A stretch of 64,000 nt of DNA from Symsagittifera roscoffensis (Eukaryota; Xenacoelomorpha; Acoela; Convolutidae): contig NC_087068.1 of NCBI RefSeq assembly GCF_963678635.1, forward strand, positions 57,645,896 to 57,709,895, in the 5' to 3' direction. The position numbers were made by a program, and so were the translations under genes. Below the pieces are notes generated by a model. The model was not told the DNA's origin. It was given only the letters and a program-made list of their open reading frames with translations, and ran no database searches. Shown one piece after another: positions 41,195-52,300 of the stretch (its first letter is position 1; the number at the start of each line of letters is the position of its first letter).

Positions 41195-42757
41195 TGTGAC
41201 ATTCGACCAGAATGTGAAAAATGCAATCTCTGCGGAATTCGAATTTTTAGCAGCAAGCCTTCCGGATTGGTGATTATTAAGAATTAAGAACGTTATTTGA
41301 ACGATTGGACAAAACGTGAAGGCTGAGGGATTCGGGAATTGCTCATTTTTAACTTTTCGAAGTGATTACGTAACATTTCTGAGAAACGTCAGAAACGGCC
41401 ATTTTAGCAGAAAAGCTAGAAAACAACACAACAACATTAGTTGCGCGGACGATAAGTACAAAAATTGTGAGAAAAAACAATAGCAGATTGCAGGAATAGC
41501 AGTGAACACTCCGAGTTGCAACTATTGTGTCGCTACAAAAGTTGCAAGGCCGTTGCAGACAACGGTGAAGGGTGGAGGACAGCCTTCCGGATTAAGAAGA
41601 AATCAAGATTAACGAGCTTGATTCAGTGGATTCAAGAATCCGGAAGGGTTTCGGGACTGAAACTTTTAGCCTGTTATATAGACTTTTAGCTTCTTGTCAT
41701 GTCCTGATTTGAATTTAATTAACAACTAGATTCATTTTGATAAGGATGAGAAGCTAGGAGTTGGGGGGAAAGGGTTGATCCATCTTCGATGGAGATGATG
41801 ATTTTTATCTACTGAACAAAAACAATAATTCAAGAATCCGGAAAGATTTGAAATCCAGAGTGGTCTACAAGCTCACATGTAGTGGATGTAATTCCACCTA
41901 TGTTGGACAAACGGTCCGGCATTTGACCACGCGGATTGAAGAGCATCACAAGGAAGATTCGCCAGTAGGGCAACATTTGAGAGAATGTGACAGGGATGGT
42001 AAGAGCGCTGAGCTTAAGTCTGAGATTATAGATCAATCAAGTAACATACAGAAACTCCTCACTCTGGAGGCCTTACATATTTGGAAAGAACGCCCCAGAA
42101 TTAACACGCGCGAGGAGTTCAGGAGCAGGGAGCTGACATAAAAATTATAGTACATGTTTAAACATGACTAAAAATTGCAATTTTTGAAAAAATAAACTGA
42201 CATGTCAGTTTGGATAAAACATCAAATCGAAAAATTATGACTCAAGTAACAAAAAAGTATGGAAATTGTCATAATCGATGAAATAATGATTACGTGATAA
42301 CAGATGTAAGAATGTGATTGGTTAAAAATTTCTAACATGTTCTTTTTGAATTTCATACATGATCTTTGATCATTTTATTGTAAATAAAAAATTTTATATC
42401 CTGACGATGCACTAAATGTGCGAAAACGTTTGAATTAACAATTTTAAAAAATTCTTAAAAACAATAATAATATAATAAATAGTAGTAGCCCTGTTTTTAG
42501 GAGTGACCTCGTGGTCTGGGGATACTGAGACCCAGCCATGAGCTCATTATTTCTGCATGTAATCTAGTTAATTTGAGTGTTTTGACCGAAGCCGAAAGCA
42601 GTAACGTTTTTGTCGACCCGATGTTAGAAAAGATCACCGAAAGTACTGGCTTGGTAGAAACTTGAAAAGCATGCAAAGCTCTGTTTAGACGTTAGCCAGT
42701 CGTCTTAAGACTTAGTTTTGTCTTCCGTCGATATGTATCTTCCGGGCGAATGTTACA
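41195..42757 (+). mobile_element. 3' LTR of copy 4, interrupted by a Penelope-like insertion
   Basis: Starts TGTGACATTCGACCAGAA and ends CGGGCGAATGTTACA at 42757. Removing the inserted 41830-42468 leaves about 924 bp, close to the 904 bp of the copy 1 LTR. Sequence after 42757 belongs to the exonuclease gene region, so this is the right-hand end of the retrotransposon cluster. Confidence 0.75.
41818..42468 (+). mobile_element. Penelope-like element fragment with GIY-YIG endonuclease and target duplication
   Basis: The frame 41848-42141 (97 codons, stop TAA) reads RVVYKLTCSGCNSTYVGQTV then RHLTTRIEEHH. This is the GIY-YIG nuclease core with the Cys pair of Penelope-like endonucleases. The later VGQHLRECDR and LEALHIWKERPRIN match the conserved His/Cys and C-terminal parts. 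The reverse transcriptase is missing, so the copy is 5' truncated and dead. AAAAACAATAAT occurs at both edges (41818-41829 and 42457-42468). The uninterrupted site is present at about 37826-37837 in the copy 3 LTR. The 3' part has no ORF. Confidence 0.85.
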
Positions 42758-42924
42758 TTTTCTTCGTCTTGTTCCGTCGAAGTCTTTTTCAATGGGATCT
42801 TCAATTCAATGAGTAAATGGTCACTCTTCCTTAGAGGAGGTCAAACGCCTGTTTGGGATGTTTATTCCGTTTGTTTTTCACTAAAACAAAGCTTCCTCCG
42901 TATTTGTGCGATTTAAGATTACCT

Positions 42925-43344
42925 ATGTCTGCCCTAGTTACACTTAACTCTAGCTGCGTCCTGGTTCCTGGCGAGCCCAATAGTAGATATGACCAAGTCG
43001 GCCCCAGGAAAAGGAAAGCAGATGAGTTAATTGAAAATCTCCAAAGGTACAACCAGAGCAACGAAGTATCCGACGAAGATGATTTTGAGCTCGAACCTGA
43101 AGTCTCAGAAACAAAGCTGACCCAAGACCTCTCCAAATATGTTGCCCTTGATTGCGAAATGGTTCAGACAGTACGAAGTAGCAATGCGTTGGCCAGATGT
43201 ACTATAGTATCCACGAATGGAACAACAATTTACGACAAGTACGTTAAGCCTTATGCGAAGATCACTGATTATCGATCGCAGTTTAGCGGTGTGCACCCTG
43301 AACACATGAAAAATGCCACCCCATTCAGCGTGGCCCAACGACAG
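42925..43344 (+). CDS. Exonuclease gene, exon 1 as seen
   Basis: From the first in-frame ATG (MSALVTLNSSCVLV) to the donor CAACGACAG|GTATGA. Encodes the charged N-terminal region, exonuclease box I (YVALDCEMVQT) and the core helix and strand up to PFSVAQRQ. The family's KY(V)xLDCEMV, ELARC(S/T)IV-like and YDKYVKP segments are all recognisable. The exon ends in phase 0. Possible acceptors at ACTCTAG (before 42955) and CCCAATAG (before 42986) would replace this start if an upstream exon exists. Confidence 0.78.
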
Positions 43345-46300
43345 GTATGAAGTGTTTTACTTGCTGATTGAATTGGTTCATGCCTATTTATTCTCAGACC
43401 CGTTTACTTTTCGTTACATACTACATCGAGAAAATGAGCGTCACAAGCTTCAAGTCAAGTTTTACTCTGATTGAATGTTATCACGTAAAAGCGTTCCAAA
43501 AACAAAAATTCAAAGCCATTTTGAATTATTTTTGTTAGTTTTTGAAACAAATATTGGAATGTTTATTTTTGGACTGGTTTTTCTTTCAAACAGTTTTGAT
43601 GATCGAAATATTACTTAGTTATTTAAAATCGCCATTAGTAACGGAGCTCATAAATAGAACTAAATTTCAACTGTGACGTTTTTCGTGTAAATTTTGTCTT
43701 GGTAATAAAATTGAGTTTTGAGTTAAGATTGTTGGTTTCTCTGTTTTTCTTCTAGGTTGTGAACTGATAGCACATTAATCCGATAGTTTTTTGCTGATGG
43801 TTTTTCTGCGTTATGGTTGTCGATGAAACTCTGTTTAATTTCCGAATTGTGAATACCAACTTGCATATAATACATATATGGCACTCGTGGATACTATTTG
43901 AGCAGTACATGTCTATTTCCCAATAAGATTTTGTCGGACAATTTTGATTGATTTTCTGCTTATTGGTTGTCGGCTTTACTTCTGTCGGCTTAGTTGTTTT
44001 CTACAATTTTCCGATATCTTTTATGAGATCGTAAGATTTTGACCCCAATTTTTTGAACACCTAAAATCAGGTCCACTTAGAACTCTTTGAAAAACTAATT
44101 CAATTGAGCTTAAAAAACGTTTGGTTTTTTGTTTTTCAACGGAAACACCAGTCGAAGTCATCTTTGACAGTTCTTGAGTGTCTTGCTGTTTTAATCCTAT
44201 ACTTGTGAGAGCGAATGCTTTGTAATCGTGATTTAGTTTTTCATCAGTGAACAACGTTCGTACAAATCTGTAAATAAAATGAAATTGCTTTTTATCGAAT
44301 TTTTTCTTCCAGGCTCCTTAGTACTCGGTCTTGAGTCAAAGCGGTTGCCTTCGCACAATAAGGCCTGGAATACGAGTCGCACAATAAGGCCTGGAATACG
44401 AGTCCCGGTTGCACCTTGTTTGTTTGCACTATGTATGAAGTTGAATTTGTTTCCAAGAAAAATTGAATTGTCGGACTTTCGTTTTGTTTTGCTAATGTTT
44501 TTTGGCCCATATACCACATCAGGGATTTTTTTGCGCCGGAGACATTTAATTGGGGTTTGTTTTCCTCTTAATTTCTAAATTTTCTAAACCTGACTTATAA
44601 TATAGATATTTTTGTTTTTTTAACTTTATTCCGCCTTAGTAGTTGTGACTTATGGTTTATCGGAATGCTCATATTGTCTTGTGTCGTTGGATTGCAAATT
44701 TTGGTCATTATTATAAAATATTTTAGGTAGTTCTTTGTGTTTCGAAACTTAATCGCTCATTTTTTGTTTGTTTTCGGCTTAATCAAGGCCTACCAAATTT
44801 TTGCCGATTTAGTGGCTGCTCGTTAAATAATACCCCCAACCTTATTTAATGCTAGTTGTCTTTTTTGTTTTCTTTATACCCTTGCGTTTTATCGCAAATG
44901 CTGCGAAAATCCATTTTGCCTGTGTTGAAATTTGTTCAAGGGTTGAACCTTTTCTATAATTCATTCTTTTTTGTTCAACCGTGCGCGTAAGTTTTTTCAA
45001 TTTCTTTTCTGTAAAGTTGTTTTTGTTGGTGGGAATCTCTATCTTTGGAAAGGTATTTTCTTTCCGCTTCATAACAACTGAATTTTTGACCATTTCTTTT
45101 TTTCTGCTTGGTTTTAAATATTGATTTTGTTGACCATTTTTTTTTGATTTATTGACCATTTCATTGATTTTGTTAACCATTTCTTTTTTTCTGCTTGGTT
45201 TCATTTGATTTTTTTCTGGCATCTATTATATATTAAAACGCGGGCTTCAATATCTCGCCACGTTTAAACTTTTTCAGTGTATAATTTTTGCATATTTAAC
45301 GAAAGAATTTTTTCGCATTTTAGGTTGTATCGGATATTGCAATGGTTAAGAATTTTTTTTCGATTTTCCAGTTTGAATTTACTGGCAATTTCACCAAGTT
45401 TTAAATAAGCAGCCCAATACTGAGATTCTGTCAGGATTCCCCATGGGGTTGCGAGTTCGGCCTTCAATTATGAATGCACAAATCATTTTAGTGTACGAGA
45501 TACGACGATTTTTGTGATTTTTTCTAAAATTTTCTGAAAACTCAAATTAGAAATTAATATACCAAAGTTGAAGTTCACAATCCTGTAGCTGGGTGCTTTC
45601 AGAGTACTCTCAAGGGTTGCGAATTTGGCCTCCAATTATGACTGCTCCAATCCTTAGATTTTTTGAGATATGACGTTTTATGTGATTTTTTTGATGTTTT
45701 TCAGAAAAATTATATTTTTTTCAAACTTTGAAATTTCTAACCTTGTAGTTGACTGCTGTCAGGGGACTCATAGGGGTTGATAATTTTGCCTCCAAATATG
45801 ACTGCTCAAATCCTTGTAATTTTTGAGATATGACATTTTTTATGATTTTTTCCTAAATTTTCAGTTAACTTAGATTTGGAAAATTTCACAAAATTGATTA
45901 ATCCAAACCTGTACTGGGGTGCTGTCAGGGTACTCTCAGGTGTTGTAAATCTTGCCTCCAAATGTGGCTACTCAAATATTTCTATTTTTCGAGACTTGAC
46001 GTTTTTAGTGTTTTTATTAGAAAATTTTCGGTAAACAAATTTTAAAAGTTTCACGTAATATGAAATTTCGAACCATGTCGTTGGGTACCGTGAGGGTGCT
46101 CTTCGAAGTTGTAAGTCTTGCGTCCAAACGCGACTGCTTAATTGCTTTTAGTTTCCAAGATGTGTTGTTTTTTTGATTTTTCAAAAGTTTTCAAAGAACT
46201 TACAAAAAATGTTCAAAATATGAAACTCCTTACTTGATGAAGAGACAACCTTATCGTCAGCGTACAGCCAGGCGTCCCGAATCTTGCCTTTAAATATGAA

Positions 46301-49300
46301 TGCTCAAATTTTTTAGTTTCCGAGATATGACGTTTTTTTATAATTTTTTTCGAGATTATTTTGAAATTCCCACCCCTATAGTAGGGTGCTCTCAGGTTAC
46401 TCTCAGTGGTTGCAAATGTGGCCCCCAATTTTTTCCAGATGACTCTTAAGTTTTTGAGATGACGCTTTTATGGTTTTTCAAGTTTTGAAGTTTAAAATTT
46501 TTTTATTATAAAATTTGAAATTACAACCCTTTAATTGGGTGCTGTCAGAGTACACTAAAAGGCTGAAGATTCTGTTTCCAATGTATGCGGTTTTTCATGA
46601 GTTTTTAAAAATTCGAAGCACCGGAGGTGCGCAACACGCTAGTTTTTCTTTAAAACCAATGAAAATTTAAAATTCAATTTAATAATCGTTTTTTTTTTTT
46701 TTTTTAGTTCATTTTTTTCCTAGCTCTTATGTGTCTTGGCTCCTATAAAATGAATTGAATTTGTTCGTTATTCATATGTTTTTGTTTTGTTTACGCTAGC
46801 CTGCGTAGTTTATTAGCACGACTCTACTTTTTTTCCAATCTTACTCGCAAATAAAAATGCTCATTTGGTGGCACTTCTTATAATTACTGTCATTGAAAAT
46901 TTCATAGGAATCAGTTTTTTGTTTTGTTTGTGGCTTTTGATTGATTATTGTTAGGTGTCCATAGCTGAGAGGGAAGGCCGCGTGACTCGCAGTCTCAACG
47001 CCACAGGTTCAAATCCGACACGAAGCAAACTTTTACTAATTTGAGACTTATTTCTACTTTTCTTATTTCACTTCACAAAGCTGTTTTTTTTTGTCGTTTT
47101 CTTGCCCGAATTTTCGAAGTGCAGCTTTGCCTCTATGTTGAAAAGTAATAGTGGTCTTCGGAGTTTACCGTCATTATTTGGGATTTCAAATTGCTGTCAT
47201 TGATTGTCTTTTGAGTGATTTGTGCAATGCTGCCAACTTTTAAATGTTGGTTGGACTCAGACTAAAGTTCTTTCCTGTAATTTTTAATGTTTTTCATTTG
47301 CTAATTCGAAAGTGTTCTCTTTTCGTCTTTATTTTTCTGCATTGCAAGCTCTGCTTTGCCTGTGTGTGAAATGCTTGAATTTTTTCAAAGCATTCTTTTC
47401 CCAGTTTTGACGACAGTTACCTATAGTAGGCAATATGGGGGTGTTTTGACTAAATTGGCTCAAAGTCCAGAGGATCGCCTTCTCTTTTTAAAAGCTTAGT
47501 TATTTAAGCTTTTTTGTTGAGATTTAAAAGTTTTTGCTTTTTGTTTGTTTTGCAAGGTGCAGCTCCGCCGCTGTGGTTTTACTAAATTACTTAAATGCAA
47601 AGCCTTGAGAAGCATCAAACGTTGAGTAATGACTCTTTCCAATCTGTGCACTGACCGTCGTATGTAGGAAGGGCACATTTATTGTCTCCCTGTTTCCAAA
47701 ATTATTTCTGACATGTTATAGAGCAATGTCAACATTCTGGGCTAATTTGCAAAAGTACAATCGTGTTGTTCAGACCACTGAAAGTGGGGAAGGGGAGGGA
47801 CTTTGTCTTCGGGTGTCTCTGTTTTACTTTGATGATACAAAATGTTTTTTTTTTGTAATCCGTACCCATTGCGAAAGTTGAGGTTTGACATTATCTTCAA
47901 AAATCTAATTTTTGTCTGCCGTATAGGTTTCGTCTCATTTTCTGTCTGCTTACTTGCTGATATGTTTTTATAATCTTTCCATCCTAATTACACTTGCGAT
48001 TAGCAAGTGTTATCAAACTGGAATAGACTTTTTTCGGGTTAACAACTTGTTTAACAGAATCAGTTGTATCTTGGTTCATAATGATTTCAAACTTCTATGT
48101 GTTACCAGCCAACTTAACCTGGAGGCAACGAATATGCCTTGGGCGGCAAAGTTCGAATCTGACCAGAGCTTGTTTTTTTTTCGAACGGAAAATATTCTGT
48201 TTCAAATAAAATTGTCGGCCAATTATTTCTCTGCTTAGCTCTTGGAATCGTTTTTTACTGCGCGCATTTATCTTAAATGTTGCTTTTAATGTTTTAATGC
48301 TTTTAACGTACAACATGTAATTTTACTTACTTTGATTTCTTATTTCCTTCGTTTTTTTGTTTCGCTAAAAAATTTCCTAGGCCCAAATCAATTCGGCCTT
48401 TTTTTTTATCGGCTTAGTGATTTAATTTTAGGTTGTAATAAGGGTAAGACAATTTAAGACTCACCTCGCTACTTTTCAAGTCCGTTTTATGCTTACCAAT
48501 TGATTTGTTGAAACTTTTTTCTTTATGGAAATTTATTGCAAATATATTGGAAAAATTAGTTTTTTTTTCTCAAACGCATACTCCTCTATAGTCCCTTTTC
48601 ACTTAACCCCTCTGTCTACAGCCTTCGAAACAGTCTGTGAGGGAATATTTAACCCATATTTTTGTGGGGGAATGTTTGAACCATATTTTCGTTTTTTTGC
48701 TGGAAAAGTTACCTCTCAGATCTGAGTTCTTATATTCAATTGGTAGAATAGTTTTGAAAAGCTCCCTGCATATGTGGCCACGCCCAATTTTTTCAACAAA
48801 GTTATGCCCTCCGATTAGTCTTCGGAAGCTAACCTCTCAAATCTGATATTGCGGGTTCAGTGGAGATAACAGGTAGTGGGAAGCTCCCCTGCTTTAACGA
48901 ATACCTAGAAACTTTTTTACACAAAAAGTTATGGCCCTCGGAAAGGTCAATTTTTGATTTTTTGAGCGTTTTTTTTTTCGAAATTTTATGAGTTTTACTG
49001 AAAAGTACCTTTACATATTTCGGTTTTGGGTTTAATTCAGAAAACGGATTTTAAGAAGCTCCTTTGCATACCCAAATAAATTCAAATTGATATACCAGAA
49101 AAACCTATGGCCCTCGGAAAAGTCAAAATTTTGATTTTCTGACTGTTATTTTGAAAGTCACTGTTTTCTCGAAAACTACGCTTCCAAATCTGAAATTCAG
49201 GGTTCAATTGAAATTAAAGGTTGTGGAGTTTTGTGTGAGCCTCTGTGTGGAGTTTTGTGGCATTCAAAGTCGTCTAGAGTATGTCAAATTGTCCTGCTAC

Positions 49301-52300
49301 CGGCTGCTGTAATACAGATTATCTATTTGTGTAGATCAGAGGCGTGATTAGTGGCAAATATGTAGTTGGGCACACAGTGCACAGAGACTTCGACTCGATC
49401 GGCTTCGATCACCCTGAAGACAAAGTCATTGATATCAACAAGTGAGTACTAGCATCTTCAGAAATTAGATAGATACTTTCAGCATTCTCGGTAACACAAC
49501 GTAAATATGCAAACACAGCGTAATTGTGCGTAATCATGCTGCGTAATTAAATTTCAAACCTTGAATGCTCCCAAAGGATCTAAACAGTTTATCATTGACG
49601 AATTGAATTATTATGATGAAGCTTCTCGTTCTTTAATTCTAAGCTGGCTATGCTCTTGCTTTTTCCCTTCGTTTGTGAGTTTCAGGTATTCAACTATACT
49701 TACACAACTATGCTTACAAGGAGTGTACTGACTGTCATATTACGAAATCCTTTTTTTCCAGTCCTCGTCAAGAATAAAAGTGCTCATGTATTTGGTGGCC
49801 TTTAGCAGCAAAAACATTATATCTGTTTTTTTTTGCATTAGCATGTCTTTGTATTTGGTTTATTGGTGGCTAGTATTCGAGGCTTATCAAGCACCCCACC
49901 CATGGCGGAGATGCTAGGTCGTGAGGCGCGTCATGTCGGGGTTCGATTCCGGAACATCGCCTAAATCAGAATTTCGATTTGTTTAACCTTTCCTTCTTTT
50001 AAACCTTTTAGGGCTACTTTTGCTGTCTTCTAGCTTGTGTTTGCGAATTGCAACTTGGCCTCTGTTTTGAATTTTGTGTTGCTATTGCCACACCTGCGAA
50101 TTTTTTGTAGGTAATTTTTCTGTTCACATTGTTCGGCTCTTACATAAATTGGCATGCGGGCGAATTAAGCCTTGACTAGCTTATGTAGTCCTATTACTTA
50201 AGCTTGTAAAGCTCCTCGTTACATTATTACTCAAGCAAATTTTGTGTGATAGTATGAACTCTCATTTTTTTCCAACGTAAGTCGCAAATATGTTCATTTT
50301 GAAAGTGTCCATTTTGATCCATAACCAGCTATTAAGTACAGCCAATGCTAAGGATATTAACACAGACTATTACATTACCAATAGCACTTTAGATTCAAGG
50401 TATCCTAGATCTGTAGAGTAGAGGTAGGGAAGGAGACCCGCAACGAAATAAGCGGGTTCGAACCTGGGCAGGGTCGGTTGTTTTAATGAACTTTTTGTAT
50501 ACTAGTAAAAATGCACCCGCTCTATAAATTGAGGCATTTTAGTTGGTAAATTTCTTTTTTTTTTCAAATTGACTGCTAATGCGTCATAATTGAATTGCGT
50601 CACATCGCATTTATGTAGACTTGTAATTGGCCTGCGTCTCTTAAGAAATTTTTTGGACTCAAAGTTTTACTCATTCAGTTTTTCTGAAGAGGTTACTGGT
50701 CACATTTTTGCTTATGTATGCGAATGGCACCTTTACCTCTGTGTAAAATTGATGCTTATGTGAGGTGGAGGAAAAAGAGTCAAAATTTCCTTGTTCCTTT
50801 TTCTACTTTCTACGTTCCTTTTTCTGATCAGTCCAGTCTTACGCGTTCAACTCTGTTTGAAATCGTTTTTGATAAGTCTTCGGTTCTGCTCAATGCAGGA
50901 CCAGCCATAGAGGAGGGTGCTGCCATCCATTTCGCCGCAAAAGGTCCCACCTTGAGGAGTTGAATGACACTATGACCCATCCAAGCGTGGCCGAAGTGGG
51001 ATTTGAACGCATGACCCTCGTGTTGAGATGCGTGCCTAACCCACTGGCCACGGATGTTTGAAACCGCCGATGATTTTATTCGAATGAAACTCGGAAAAGT
51101 AAAAAAAAATTGCTGCATGTCGGTTTGCTTGTTGTTAATTGGTGAAAACATCTTATATAAGCTAGTTTCACAAAATTTTGATTTTTTGTTATGAAAAAAT
51201 ATGAAACTGGCCCAAGTTTTTACACCGAAGACTTTAGTCAAGGTGTTATGGTATCGTGTAACGGGTTTTTTTTTTTAATGTTGTCTGTTGTCAAGTGTCG
51301 ACAAATAACGTCCACAGTTATCAATTATCATGTGGGCTGGACTATATCGCGCTATGTCACGTGATTGCGTATGTTTGTTTCTTTATTTGTTCATCTTTAT
51401 TTATTTAATTATCTGTTCTTCTATTCGTATAATTATGTTTAGTTTGCTTATATTTATTTATAATTTATGTATGTACATATTTATTTTTGTTTATTTTTAT
51501 CACGTGTTTTGCTTATTTATTTAATTATTCTTTCTTTCATTTAGTTTTGCTTTTATTATTTCTGCGTGTGTATTTATTTAATTTATTTATTTTCATTTAT
51601 TTATATTATGGGTCTGTTTGTTTGGTTATTTGTTCATGGGAAATTTTGGTGTATACATGTGTTAGTACGATTTTTAGTTCTAGAAGTGTTATTTTATGAT
51701 CTTCGTTGATATATCAAAAATTTGACCTATACATGTGTTAGTACGATTTTTAGTTCTAGAACTGTTATTTCAGGCTCTTTCTCGATATAGCAAAATTTTG
51801 GTGTATACATGTATTAGTACGATTTTTTGTTCTAGAACTGTTATTCTTCAATTATTAGTTGTTCAAGTTGTTTGGTTTTTGCTTCAGTTTCTATGCCTTC
51901 GGTGTATTGCGCGTAGCGCCTATGTTTATTACTTGAGATTAGCAAGCTTACCAAATCAACTGTCGGAGTTGAAACCAATTACCTTAAACAGCTAATTTAG
52001 TAAGATCACTTTTGTTTTGAGCGCTGTACTGCAGAACTTTAAAATCTGGATGTTTTTTAAAACTAAGAAAAAACTTAAAACTCAAAATAATGATCATAAG
52101 AATGGGTAGAAAATGATATCATGTTATAGTCCTTTAGTTATATCGTAATTCGATTGGTTTATTTTACGAATTGCTGTGAAAAATATTTTTCAGCTTAACA
52201 AACAATTGAAAGAAGTTTTTTTTTCACTTTTTAAGACGTTGTTCCGACCCTTGAAACTGGACAGGAGTTTTGAATTCGGGTGTTTTTTTTTGTTACCTGC

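Larger units (their letters stand above)
43345..49334 (+). other. Intron 1 of the exonuclease gene (5,990 bp), repeat-filled
   Basis: No conserved frame. It contains tRNA-like segments (about 44312, 46955 and 48099), a 26-bp duplication (44353), a 162-bp degenerate tandem array (45290-46630), a 174-bp array (48705-49230), a dispersed repeat shared with 61420-61730, and long poly-T runs. No transposon ORF was recognised. Confidence 0.7.

Noticed and set aside
44842-45222. 126-codon Lys-rich minus-strand frame
   Set aside because: Low-complexity repeats of TTTTTTCTGCTTGGTTT translated as Lys/Asn-rich sequence; not protein-like.
45290-46630. CRISPR-like array of regular repeats
   Set aside because: Whole units are repeated and diverged; there are no short identical repeats with unique spacers, and the host is a eukaryote.
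46955-50475. Functional tRNA genes
   Set aside because: Good A/B boxes, but acceptor or T stems do not pair properly and anticodon loops are not clear.
51330-51699. Hydrophobic plus-strand frames suggesting membrane proteins
   Set aside because: Product of a TTTATTTAT simple-sequence stretch.
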